Below are positions 12,992 through 25,200 of a stretch of 64,000 nucleotides of DNA, piece by piece (within the stretch, counting starts at the first letter, position 1; each line of letters opens with the position of its first letter). Under the pieces are notes generated by a model. That model made no database searches. It was not told where the DNA came from and saw only the letters and a program-made list of their open reading frames with translations. A program made the position numbers and the translations under genes. Origin of the DNA: Ladona fulva (lineage: Eukaryota; Arthropoda; Insecta; Odonata; Libellulidae); the NCBI GenBank assembly GCA_000376725.2, contig KZ308256.1, positions 409,119 through 473,118 of the forward strand, written 5' to 3'.

Positions 12992-14399
12992 TCGTGAGAT
13001 AAAGCTGTAAAGGTTTTTGAACGAGAGGAACTGCTCCGGAAAATTCTAGACGCGAAAAAAATCGTCTAAGGAACTGTTGAGTGGAGTCTTCTCCAAAATA
13101 CATTCTGTCTGCCCAAAAAAAGGACACCGAGAATGATGCGAAGATCCTTACTTTTTTTGAAAGTACGGTTAACTCTCGAAGAGGGCAAGGCTCGATAAAT
13201 CAGGGGGTTGCGTCTCCTTTCCGACTACTACGAAAACTCCGCTATTCTAACCCAGTCCAACACAATCAGGTCTTTTTCTGTCTTCTTCCCACTTCTCCCC
13301 TCTTTCTCCCACCCACACCCACCTTTTTCCAGACAGACCATAGCCCGCTTGCACCCCCTAGGGATACGTCAGATAAGCTTGTATTTATGGGACGCCATCC
13401 CTATCCCCAATCCCCTTGCTCGGCCTATTGCAAGCGCCACCTATAAGAGTTTGTCGGAGAGCGCAGAATTTTGAGGGGTTGTTTCATTTGGCCCGGGTTG
13501 CTACGGGTAGATGACGCCGCGTTCACAATATGACTCTGTCTTTTCATTTTTGGTCCGTGAAAATTGTACCGCGCCGGGTTGGCGACGGCATTCTTTGGTA
13601 CATAACATAGCACGGACGTGAGATCCGGGAAAGTTATATTGGAAATATGTCGGCCGATAAAGGATTCGGGAGGAACGGTGGTTTAATGCTTGTATGCTAC
13701 TGTGGAAGTTATCCATCTTTGTCCCGTACTCAAATAAAAGCTGCTTCGTAGGGTAATTTGTATAAGTTTCGAGTGGAGGAATACTATGAGATGTTGGAGC
13801 GTTTATGCGCATGAGTGATAAATGCCATGCGCAACACTGGAATTTATATATAGTAGAATCAGACTATCAGACTTTCGGACAATGGGCATTTATTGCTGAA
13901 CGGCTCCTCCTCCTTGTATGTGCAGAGGTATGTTCGGAAGGCCAAATGCCATCCCCTTTTTAAATATCTCGCAAAATATTTTATTTTTAAGCCGAAGTAA
14001 ACTTTACGGCTTCAATACATCGATGAATTTAGCTTTAGATGCTTTTTGCATCCTATATTTTTGGAGGTTCAGTTGGAGGATTACATAAGAGTATTTTCTA
14101 CAGATTCGTATTAATGCATTTCCCGAGACTAATTTTAATTCTTGGGCCATACACGTTAATTTTAAAATGTTAACATTTGTGCTCATATTTCTGGACAAAA
14201 AATTCTTCCCTCTCGCGCGGATAAATGTATGTGGGAGTACGTGTGTGTTACAAAGGATGTATATACACGTTCGTATGTTTATGAACAAATTCTAACGCAC
14301 TTATTCTCGCGCACGCACGCACACATCTCATCAGCAATGAAATGAGAAAAGATTTAAAACGAGCCGACCGTTTTTCTTTGGATAAGTCCTTGTAACTTT

Positions 14400-14420
14400 G
14401 GAGCGGGACTAACCCGAAAC
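14400..14420 (+). repeat. Dispersed 21 bp motif, copy 2
   Basis: Same motif as 12971-12991 with one substitution (a for t) that breaks the small hairpin. Both copies are in the same orientation, 1.4 kb apart. Confidence 0.5.
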
Positions 14421-15088
14421 CTATATAAGTAATCCCTATCACTTCCTTCTTCTGGCAGCGTCAATGAAAGAAGAAGTAACGGGAGATTTAGAAAAGAGTA
14501 TGATTGGGCAAAGTATTGCGATTAACGTCCTTTGCAACATATGCATAAAATAATGAGCCCTAGGTGTAAGAGTGTGTTGGCACTTTTTTATTTCTCCATA
14601 ATGGCCATTCTGTAAATGTTATATTTTAAAAAAATTGACATACATGCCCGCGTCATAAATTAATCCCTTAAGATTTGTTAAGGTTATATTTGAAGGGTTA
14701 CGTCTCACCGAACCACTACGGAAAAATTATTATCTGAAGGCTGATCCGCGCTACGCGGAGTACAGTTTCATTTTGCTCGAATGTGGATACGAATGATTTC
14801 AAGTTGAAATTTCGGCCGCGGATAAGGTAGAATCTCACCCATGGAACATATTTTGGCGAGACGTCTTTGTCGAGAGAACAGCTTTACAGGCACTTCTCTA
14901 CGGGTTGTTTATTTTTCCAGGGACCTGGTGATGAGTGTAGAAAATTTCGTATCAGGTGCTCTTTTGTTTTGTACCAGTCATGTAACAGGGGAGAAGGAAA
15001 TGGTGTAGGTTACAGGTGTAGGTTAGGTTTAAGTTACAGCACTGAGGATAGGTAAATTACTGTCATGCGGATATCCATTCACAATTAT

Positions 15089-15433
15089 TCAATCACGGCT
15101 TTTCTTACTTGCTAAAATCTCTAGCTGTTCCAGTGCATTCAGATGGCTGCCTTTGGATGCCAGATGGCGTGGGCGATGTCCACTTTCAACAAAGTAGCGC
15201 GCAAAATCAGGTTGACTCTTGGCAAATGAATTCAAATGTTTTTTTTTAATCCTTTCCCTGTACTCTCTACCAGTCTTTCCCATATAAATACTCTTACAAT
15301 TGTCACAGGACATAAATACCCTAACAATTGTTACCTGGTTTACACTCGTCATTTTAAATATTCTCCAAGAACCGTACACTGCAGCATTTACCACCTTTTC
15401 TGCAGAAAAAATGCACGTATTCCGTGGTTCCAA
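15089..15433 (-). pseudogene. Penelope-like element fragment, GIY-YIG endonuclease region
   Basis: The minus-strand frame of about 114 codons resembles the C-terminal GIY-YIG endonuclease domain of Penelope-like retroelements. Visible marks are a CDNC zinc-binding-like pair followed by the SIYMGKTGREYRERI block (the YIG/GxTGR-type core, here YMG), then a spaced FARYFVESGH segment and a final LNALEQLEI helix typical of the domain end. It stops at 15089. The linker upstream (IFSAEKVVNAAVYGSWR) lies where these elements join reverse transcriptase to endonuclease. The reverse transcriptase is absent, so this is a truncated, dead copy. A second fragment in the opposite orientation starts 58 bp away and shares the linker sequence. 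Family assignment is by motif recognition, and the exact lineage is not determined. Confidence 0.75.
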
Positions 15434-15490
15434 AAATTATCAGCTTTTCACGCAATGGTGCAGCACTGACTGCTGAAGACCCCCATATCT

Positions 15491-15672
15491 GAAACATATT
15501 ACAGGAAGGAAGTAGGAATTATTAAACACATCGCAGCAGCCAACGGTTTCCCCCACGACCTAGTCGACAAACTCATCAACCGGAAGAAAAGGATGGAAGC
15601 CATTACGTGCATTTTTTTCCGCAGAAAAAGTGGTGGAGGATTTTAAATGATGCAGTATACGGTTCTTGGGTT
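15491..15672 (+). pseudogene. Penelope-like element fragment, RT-to-endonuclease linker
   Basis: The plus strand encodes an open stretch from about 15491 to a stop at 15644. It includes KEVGIIKHIAAANGFPHDLV and continues with DKLINRKK, which resembles the region just after the reverse transcriptase of Penelope-like elements. The segment 15606-15670 is an imperfect inverted copy of 15364-15418 in the neighbouring minus-strand fragment, including the gcagaaaa block and the acggttcttgg block. The stop falls inside this shared region. The two pieces are therefore parts of the same family inserted or rearranged in inverted orientation. Confidence 0.6.
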
Positions 15673-16289
15673 GTTTTCCTTACTTTCTCGCAAAAATTGG
15701 CCGAAAAAATATGTCCGAAATTTTGTTACGTAAAATGAGCAGAAGTCCATCTTTGAGTGCAAAGGCTATAACGAGTCAAAAGATCAAGAATAATACAGAG
15801 ATACTGGATAATCGGTTTTCTCACCAGTTTCTTTCAACAACGTCTACATCGCGGCAAACCTTAAAGTTTTTCAGAAAAATCCGAGAACATCCTTCTCTAT
15901 GAAAATTGTCCAATTTTGTTACCCTGTACCTTTTTGACGCATAAAAATAACGAAGAATTAGAAGCGAAACAATAAAATCAATCTTTTCTGAATATCTACA
16001 CAAGTTTCCTGTCCCTCACTCTAAAAACCATTTTTGGCCTCTTGGCCAGCTTTCTTCGATTCTAGTCCACTGTCCCTGGATTTAAATTAATAAATATTTT
16101 TCATTTTTCCGAGAGTGTAGAAGGGTATATTTTACGTCCGATTTTTCCCTCGTTTATTTTCGATCATCGATTAGTATAACCACTTCCATAAAGAAACAAA
16201 ATGTAAAATTAACGCGCTACACTCCATATTCAAATATAACAATTACATTTACGTTAGTACACCGCGGGCCGTCATGTGCTGTATGGCAG

Positions 16290-17105
16290 GGGGTGTAAAA
16301 ATACCTAACCTTTTAATAAGCCACTTGTTTGGTATTCCTAACTCTATCAAGAAAAAGAGACCAATAATAGATATCCGCTCCCGCTATAATCTCGCGAAAT
16401 CTCTTTGTCGTCTGGTCCCGGAAATCGCGCTCGCTAGATACGGGGATCACGATATCGTATTTCGTGATACAAATCAGTACTTCCTCTGTCTAAAATTTCT
16501 GGAATAACTTGTGCCTATACTCGGTTCTTCTATCCTTAAGAGATTTCCAGCCGAGGGTTTTGATAATTTCTGATACACTGCTATCGAAACTAAAATCTCC
16601 TTTAACGAAACGAGCCGCTCTGCGTTGTGCGCAGTGTAGCTCAAATATCAGACTCTTCTCATGTGGATTCCATACTGAGAAACAATACTCAAGTAACGGA
16701 CGAGCGAGCGAGAATTAAGCCATTTAGCCTTTGACATTAGATTGACTACCCCTTAAAGCGCGGTTACACAGCCTTAAAGTCCTATCAGCTGACGCCACTA
16801 TATCTTGAATATGCATTTCAAAGGATAAAATACTACTTAAAAGGAATCCTAAATATGTATACCGACTTACGAATTTTAACGTTGTGCCACTAATGTGATA
16901 TGGGGTTTGGCTTAAGTTACAGTTCTGGGAGCGGGTCATGTTCATTGTGACACATTATTCTATGTTCAAACCGAACTGCCAATCTTCACATCTCTTAGAA
17001 ATAGCGTGCAGATCGCACTGCAATATGGACGTATCTTCCGCATTTACAATTTTTCTGTATGTTAGGGTGTCGTCTGCGAAGAGTCCCACAAGAGACATAT
17101 AAGAT
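16290..17105 (-). pseudogene. Non-LTR retrotransposon fragment, RT palm/thumb (CR1/Jockey group)
   Basis: Read on the minus strand, the fragment opens with GLFADDTLTYRKIVNAEDT. The catalytic FADD motif of reverse transcriptase is at 17069-17080. It continues through CEDWQFGLN and SRYTYLGFLLSSILSFEMHI (thumb region), then RPLLEYCFSVWNPHEKS, HCAQRRAARFVKGDFSF and IIKTLGWKSLKDRRTEYRH, an order characteristic of the ends of CR1/Jockey-group ORF2 proteins. Stops and frame changes interrupt it (near 16960, 16710 and below 16510). Nothing upstream of the FADD region is present, so it is a typical 5'-truncated copy. Similarity fades near 16290. Assignment to a named clade needs a database comparison. 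Confidence 0.75.
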
Positions 17106-18063
17106 ATATTTGTCATGTAAATTATGTAAAATCACTGGTTTGCGCAAGCTTTTTGACGACAATATTTGTAATAACATTTTTGTTTCTCCTTCTGCACTCT
17201 GACATTTTGAAAATTGAAAGTATCGCATCAAATTCCCCAATTCATAAAATTTTCGAAGTAATTTCTTGCTCTGTTGGGAAAATTGCATATAAAAAGACGA
17301 ATTCTAACGGAATTAATCGTAATTAATTTTAACAGGCAGAATTGAATTTTCAGACAGAAAATGGTCCTAATCGATGAGTGGTATAGAACCTGAAGCAATA
17401 GATTTAAACTGAACCTACAATTGATAACTTTACGCACATAAGTAACCAATTGACCCATTTTCGGTATAGCGAAGCGAAAAGTTAACGAGTTTTGGATGGG
17501 AATGGAAAAAAATTGAAAATTATCTATTTCTGCTAAAGTCATAGGACGTTAGTCTCTGGGATTATCCGACGATTTAACGGTAGACATTTTCTTTTCTCTG
17601 TAATTTTGGGAAAAGGTTACTCTACCTTAAAAGCAGCTGCTTTGGATGTAAGCTTAGGAAATGCCCAAAAATATTGGGGGTTTATTAACTGCAGTTTGTT
17701 GAAATTTCTCCGTGTTTAAAGTGGTTGCGATATTCTATATAGGGTGGAATGGGGAAAGTAATGAGGTAGGTGGACGATTAATTTCTTAAGGACGGTTTTT
17801 GTTCCCTCTTCCAACTTTGATTGAAAGCGGGTCGTTTTCGAACGTGGCCGAAAGCTGGGGAGGTATTCAAATTTCCCAAGCGTTGACCTTAACGGAGGGA
17901 TCTATAAAGAAAAGGAACACGGCTGTGATAATACATTAGAGTTTGAGAAAAGCTCCAAAAAGCCGCAGTTTGCAAGCAAACTAACCATTAAGAAATTCCA
18001 CCCAACGAGTGTTAGGGTTCTCCTTGATCACGCTTTGCAGGTATTATTTTCAATACGTATTTT

Positions 18064-18119
18064 GGCAACTACGTTGCCACCTTCACGAGAGAAGATTAAT
18101 CAAGCTGTAATCTTCTCTC
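18064..18119. repeat. Two adjacent perfect hairpins
   Basis: The first is ggcaac-tac-gttgcc (18064-18078). The second has exact 12 bp arms gagagaagatta (18087-18098) and taatcttctctc (18108-18119) around a 9-base loop. No terminator, miRNA-length stem or coding context is visible. They may be remnants of a fold-back element. Confidence 0.5.
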
Positions 18120-21100
18120 TATTGGATACTAACTGAAATTTTATGCCCAATCATACTCATTTCTAAACATTAAAAGAATGGCTATTCCGAGGAAATAAAA
18201 AAGGTGTCTATGCAATCTTACAAGTAGGTCTGATTTTGTATTCCGAATTGTAATAATAATTCTTTTTGATACGAGTAAGAAACGGAGTAAATGAATGGAC
18301 CACATTTGTGACTTAACTATCAGAGGCCATTTAAAAATGTTTAAAGGCAAGCACGAGTCTATGACAACTTGTATGAGAAACTCTTAACAAAGGAAAAAGT
18401 AATTAAACTACCAGTTTTCTGATCTTTACTGGGAAAAAAAGGGGTTAACAATGGCATTTTCTTAGAGGGACCTAGTATGGATATTGATCCCACATCATGC
18501 CCTTACTAAATATTATTGCTCAGTATGTTTTTGGAGCTTTCAGCTGCCAAACATGCAACCAGGTGCGCAAATAATTAAAGGAAATGGCGATGGAACAGAT
18601 ATCACTGAGTAAGGATGAGGGGGATAGTTAAAAGGATGACGGGAAAGGGCCAACTTTGGATGTGAATCCATGATGGTGTACTTTCCCCGATCCTCGAGAA
18701 AGATTTCTGCTTTTTTGTCTTCACTGCAAACGACAGGGATTGCACTGCACTTAGGCTCCACCTCGTTTGCCACGCGGTCATAATATACCCAGGATGTTGA
18801 CTCGAAAAATCTCTAAGAACGTATAACGATGGACAGTGTCAACATCAGGGGTATAATGATCGAGGTGTGGTCTCTGTAAGGCATTTGAATGTTTCGGGCT
18901 GACCTTAAATAAAGGCCGAGTGAAAGGTGATGACGCACCCTGTGGTGAAAGGGTAACATCGGTCATTATATCTTCGTATCTACGCAAATTCTCTAGTAAG
19001 CGACTAGTTTTGTTTGTATTGATTTTAATGGTTCATTTCCCACTGTAATTGAATCACTTTTCTCCCTCGGTGACTCCGCTATCGTCAAGTATTTTTGTCG
19101 TGTTTCCGACTCTCGGCGCTCTTCTGTCCGTCTCCCTTCCTTTGTTTCACTTTGCGCTCTATGCACACTTATCCATTAATCTCTGACACTTGGCGACGAT
19201 GGCGGTCAATCTGCCAAATTTAACGATTTGTAGGACTCATTTTTGTCGACGAGGTTGTAAAGTCATTCTTGGGAAAATTGCCTTGTGCTCCCGAAGGCTG
19301 AAAACCTTCCATTGTGCATATAATTCGTAATCTCCTATTCTTTGAGGTCGGCTGTGACCAACATACAATTGGAAAATGTACCAAACTAATTTCTCATAAA
19401 ATTGGGAACATCAAAATATGTTTGAAGGTTGGAGTTCTACTACCAAGTCAGTAAATCTGATCCATTTTGATGCGCTGCTCCACTTGTTTGTCCACGTTTT
19501 TTGTCTTACATTTGTTTTTTTTTCACATTCCCTTAATTAGCTCCAAAAAGCTAATTTAGAAATTATTTATAATCGTTTTTCAGCAACTCGTATCCTTTAA
19601 AAAACATCTTGAAGCTGTGTTTTTAGATATTAAGTATTATTTAAGCTATCAAATTTTAGATCCAGCTCTCGTATCAGTTGATCGTCTGAATAATTTACCA
19701 GTTATCCCTAAAGGTAGATTCACTTTCTCCTCAAAGAAAAATATATGATTATAAAATTTCATAAAGAAGTTAAACCCTTAAAATTTAATGAGTACATTTT
19801 TTGGACGACATTTTATTTTATTCTATGAAGGACTGCATTATGGAAAACATGAACTGTTACCATAAATCTCTTTAATTAGAACACATGATTCAAAGCATGA
19901 AGAATTTCTTGAAATATTTCAGAATTCTTTGCTTAAATCATCCTCACTTCTGGAAAGAAATTACATTAATGTGGCGTATTGATTGACGTTCGGTATTAGC
20001 GTACAGAATTGTGCCAGGAGGACGGTATTTGACAGATATCACATTTATCGTGGTGTCGCGTCTTCAAATAGGCATAACCGCTTCCGCGTTCGATTCTCGG
20101 TAGATGTTTTAGTGCCAACTTCGATGCTCCTACGGGCAAAATAAATCTCTGAAATGCTTACACCTTAATCTTTCGCCATAAAGCTGCTAGATTTGCATTT
20201 TTCCTGCTGGAATTCCTTTCGAAAATTCACGGATGGTATGGACTAATCCTCAATAAGGACTTCAACTCAAAGGATATAAGAAGCAACGTGTTCTGCCTGA
20301 CTTTTCTTCTCGTTGTGAATTCCGTCCAATTAGCCATCTTCTCACTTCACCTCAACTTTTTCTTCTCATACCTTCTCCCCTACGTTACCGACCTCCCTAC
20401 TCATCCATACTTTCCATCTCAAACACCTACACGTTCTGTCCAATTTGTGGATGTTCATACAACCACTTAATGAAACCCTCTACATCCATCCTCCGGCGGA
20501 TTTTCCCTCATCCCTTTATTCCGGTCCTCTCCAACAAATCAATTATTCACGCCTCAGGAATCCGTTTCCCCGTTAGGAGGCTGCGTTATACGGCGGAGTC
20601 ATTTGGGCTAGGAGGTGGGCTCCTCTACATAAGGGCGGGGCCACAGGGGCAGGGGCGGTCCAACGCGGTCAGATCTATTGGAGAACTCAACTCTTCGCGG
20701 CATCCGGATTCAGGGAAGAAGATAAGGGATAAAGGATTTATGGTCCAGTTTCTCGATCAGCTTGGGTAACGGGCAGACGTAGGAGACTTCATTAGTAATG
20801 CCATCTATGGGTCCACATTCCGATGCCGGTGCTTACGACACTTTCGGGGAAGTTAGTTGTTTGTGGGCGAAATCCCCTTACAAATTGAGGTTTAATATGA
20901 TTGTTTTTCGTTCGGGGAAATGCGTCGGAAGGAGGGGTGGCTCTTCGATAATTGAGAGATAATTCTAGAGGATCGCGCGAGGTTGAACACCTTATTGAGA
21001 TTTTGTGAAATACTCCACTTGATGGATCTCATGAATAAACATACTTCACTTTTTCTCCTCTGCCTTTGTCATATTAATGCATTGGGTCTACTGATGATGA

Positions 21101-22212
21101 TGATGAAAATGAAAGATCCCATTATCTTTGGAGGGTAGTTTAACCTTCCCTTTTTTGAGAAGGAGAATTCACTGATTTCCAATGCAGCACAGTGGTCTGG
21201 AGAGCCCATTTTAGCGGTCAAAATTCCATTTTTTTAACTTCTTCGAATGGGCTGAAACCCTGTCCATAAAGAAGATAAAAGTCCATTTCAATTGGAAATG
21301 GTAATTTTCTTCCATTGTAACCATTTTTGCAGATAATTACGCCTTCAAATTGGGTGATATTGGTGGGCGAAATTTCTCAGAAATGTTGCCTCGTATTCGC
21401 TCTTAAAATGCTTCATTCATGACAAATGGTATTCAAGAACATTCACATATTGTGTTCGTAAGTTTTGTAACGAAGTTTTGCTCTTTTTATCCTTAGGCAT
21501 GTCAAGAAAACAGTGTATTCCTGAGTACCTTTCAATTTCGAATCAATTGCAAAGGTTGATTTACGAAAAAACGCCGTCGGTTATCGCATTGTTCAGTAAA
21601 TGTGAACACCTATTTACCATAAGATACAAAAGAAAACAAGTTACCTTTCTGTTCGTTATTTAACGACTTGTGATATCACTCCGCCTACGGCTGAGTGTGA
21701 CAGATCGGTTGCCGGTTTTAACATTGTGATTTCAGCTTATTTTAAAATGTATCATCCTATTTAGATTAATATAGACCCTTTTATTACTTATCTGGTAAAA
21801 AAAGGTTGATTATTATTTTTAATACAGTGAATATAACTCATATATACATGTTTTAATCGAATATATTCCTACGTCGAATATTTATCTCATTGATGCTCGA
21901 GTTTGGAGTCAGATAAAAACTAAATTTTGGGTACCTAAGAAATAAAATACCTAAGAAAGAGCAAGTTATATTAGCATGTTTCATCCTGCGTTTTACGATA
22001 TAATGCAACATTTTTATTTTTATCTTGTATTTTGTCACAGGTAAAACGAAAAAAGTGCCCGTTTATTCGCGCTCTTTACCGTAGTAATGACTTTGAAATT
22101 TTGTGTCTCACATATTAATAAAATCGAAACAAAATTTTCCCGGAGATTTAGAGAAGGTAATAGCAGCTAGTATTTAATACGGACATCAGTGTTATTCACC
22201 CCCTGGTGCACT

Positions 22213-22234
22213 CCACAGGCAGCTTGCAGGGTCA
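22213..22234 (+). repeat. Dispersed repeat core, copy 1
   Basis: A 22 bp block containing ggcagcttgcagggtca matches 30882-30903 at 20 of 22 positions. Weaker similarity extends rightward to a shared atttaaaa. It is probably a fragment of an interspersed repeat family. Confidence 0.4.
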
Positions 22235-25200
22235 ACATGCACATTTAAAAATGACGAATTTCGTGATGGCTTATGGTTCTCGCTCAGTTTAACGGCAGCT
22301 ACTTGGGAAAGAGAAGATCTCTCTTGACGTCTTGAACTTGACGAAATAAAAATCCAATCCGAGACTTTGGAATTGACCGCTTCGCCACGGAGACCATCTT
22401 TAGGTAGTGCGGGTCTCCAGAAATTCGAGAGCTACATTTTCGAATAAAATCATATAATAAATGTCGATATTAATTGCTCCGATAATAACAAATATGATTA
22501 CCTAGGAGCCTTTGTTGCCATTAAAATCAACAACAAAAGTATTTAGTTTAGGTCAAAGAAGCCGTAGGAATGCATAGTATTATACAATATATGCATATTA
22601 CAGGGAGGGATTTCAGATACTCGGTTCTCTATTCTTTCTTGTGTGACTTTAGTCGCTCTAATTCGGGGGTTACTGTATGTAAAATTCCGATGAACGATAT
22701 TAAATTAAAGTTAACTACTTCGAAATAATTCAGTTTTTGCATTGTTAAAAACTATGCTCCTAATGAGAATAATATTAAATTGTTATTGTGGTAATATGTG
22801 CGTATTTGACTTTTGAATATAGAAAGTTTTATATTAATTATTTTTTAAATATCTTTATTCGATATTCATTCAGTTCTTCTTTGGATTGCACATTTTGTTA
22901 TTAGAAATCAATTTCAAAGTTTTAGGCCATCAGTACTGCTGGAGACACTATTTAGTTATCTATTTGTTCTATATAGTTAGCTATTTGTAATCCGAGTATA
23001 AACCATAAGAACTCTTTTATTATTACGGTATCAATACAGTAATTTGATTTTGTAGTTCTCATTCGCATTAATTTCTTTCTCTCTCTCAACAGATTTGGGA
23101 ATTTCCTCAAATCAAACAGATTTTGAATGTGAAAACTGAAAATATTACCAATTCAAGCTGTATTTACATCGCTAATCAAATTAAGTCTTCGCACATTACT
23201 AGGAAGACGTTTTTAAAGAGCTTAAATACTCTGATTCTCCACGACCTAACCTCGCCACGACCTAAGGGTCACCACTCGGGTGACAAACTCCCAATCCGTC
23301 CTTGACGAAACATGACTTTCGTTTGAGTTTCTGTAACTTCCTTTGCTCTCAAGGGTTCCCTTTGAATGCCCTGTGCTCTACTTCTCTCACCTGCCGCGGT
23401 TTTTCCTGCGCTGAATTTAAATTCCGGTGGTGCACTGATGCACCTTTCGACCGTATCTTGAAGGCAATTTCAAGTTTACTCCAAGCTTCCAGTGCCACTC
23501 TTTCTTTCATAAAAACTAACGACGATTTTTTGAGATCATACTACGCTGCATCGATCACAATCGTTCATAAGTCTCCGGCCATTTAATCGTGGTCATTTTC
23601 ACGTGAGCGGCTAGGTAAAGAAGCAAAAATCTCTTGCCTTATAAGTCGTGACTTAGAATTCATTGCTTCAGGATACGTACTAAACTCACTGAATGAAGTG
23701 AGATGCGGAAATCCGTAATGAGAGAGGAAAGAGTAAAACTTCGATGATACCCTTTCTGTTGGTTTATTTCTAAAATGTTAACCTGTAGATAAATGTACAG
23801 AATATCTTTTGTCTCTTAAAGATAAGTTTGATATTCATAAACGAAGCTGTCTAAATTAAACCTGCTTCGGTTCCCCTTCAAGTGGTTGATAATCAAATAA
23901 TTTATTTTAATACACATTTATGGGATTGCAATTAATAGATACACTAGCTTAGGCCATTTTATCATCGTTCCCTCTACTTACCAGTTCATTGCTACAGTTT
24001 TTGGAGTTTGTCTTGCACGTTTCTGATTTTCATTTTCAAAGCCGTTATTACTTTCTTGTGTACAAAGTGGGCAATTCTTGATGACTTAGGTAGTAATAGT
24101 CGGTACTGTTCTTTAGAAAACTGAATCATGAAGTTTTTGTATTTGGAAACGGACCAACAATTTAACGCTGATTACTTCATTCCATGCATACTCGAGGTTA
24201 CGTTATATTTTGTAGTTTTCGTTATAATCCAGGAGTGAATGGTTTTATAGACCACATGTAACGTAGTATCATTTGGCAGAGAAACAGTGAAATTGGCATT
24301 CAAGTATGGCCACTGATTTTTTTTACAGCTAAGTGCTATAAGGCAATAAAATATTTCTTACTTGAAGTTAGAACACGAGGTTTTTGTATCTTCGCGTAAT
24401 TCTCCCCTTCAATTCTCTAGAACGAGGTGAGGTATTAGATTAAAGAGGAATATGTTATCCTCGTAAAATATTCACGAGTGCGAGGAATTTACTCCTTCAC
24501 TATAACGTTATGAAAAATATACTTTTTTATATGATAATTCCGTCCTCGATCAGGAATATTTCGTACATTAATGCAGCAAAATGAACCAATGTTGATGGTA
24601 ATTACTCACCATGCAAGCCTATAACGGCGTGTATCAGGGGGCTTATATCCTAGACAAGTCATTGGGGATTTGACGTAAAGTTGCACAATTGCACGATAAT
24701 GGTTTTTGGCCAGTTTTATCATTCCCGAGAAAAGAAATTCTTTTCGGTCCCTTTCAGTTAAGCCAGTACTTCAGAAGTCGAAAGTTCTGATGCATATAGA
24801 AATATACTACTGTGCTGTATTTTTCACAGAAACATCCAGCTCCGGAGGGGGAAAAATGAAACTCAAGGAAAACATAAAGAATGCTTGAAGGAAGCGTCGC
24901 ATAACGCAGTGGGAGGCGTTACGGCAGTTAAATCGAATGAACTTTATTTCGCCCCAACCACCAGATCAGGTTCAGTTGCCCCATGGAAAAATGGTAGCTC
25001 ACGCCAACTTAGCCATGGTTCCGCAACAACCATTCCCCAATTTCCTATTCCCCTACTTCAATCCCTGCCATCTATTCTCCTCTCTTCCCATCCATTTGCT
25101 CCTACTTGCCACCCCCCCACGTCTTACCACGCCCTCTGACTAATGCATGCCCCGTGGGAGGTTCCTCCCCCCGCCCACCGCACTTCTCTCACACTTCTAT

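Larger units (their letters stand above)
8579..15088. other. Non-coding stretch
   Basis: No exon is recognised. A pyrimidine-rich block lies at about 10530-10710 and another at about 13260-13350. Two copies of a 21 bp motif are listed separately. A CA/CG-rich run (cgcgcacgcacgcacac) lies near 14310. The rest has no annotatable content. Confidence 0.55.

Noticed and set aside
14744..14759. Hairpin tccgcg-cta-cgcgga
   Set aside because: Short and isolated, within chance expectation for this window length.
15005..15040. gtaggttacaggtgtaggttaggttt beside the Penelope fragment, resembling the insect telomere repeat
   Set aside because: Only one true ttagg unit is present and there is no tandem array.
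20040..20105. B-box-like gttcgattctcgg with a possible A box upstream
   Set aside because: Spacing is about 37 bp, the A box is poor and no stems form. Too weak to list.
22320..22400. Minus-strand ggcgaagcggtc resembling a serine-type A box
   Set aside because: The B-box candidate is about 58 bp away and degraded. No tRNA fold is evident.
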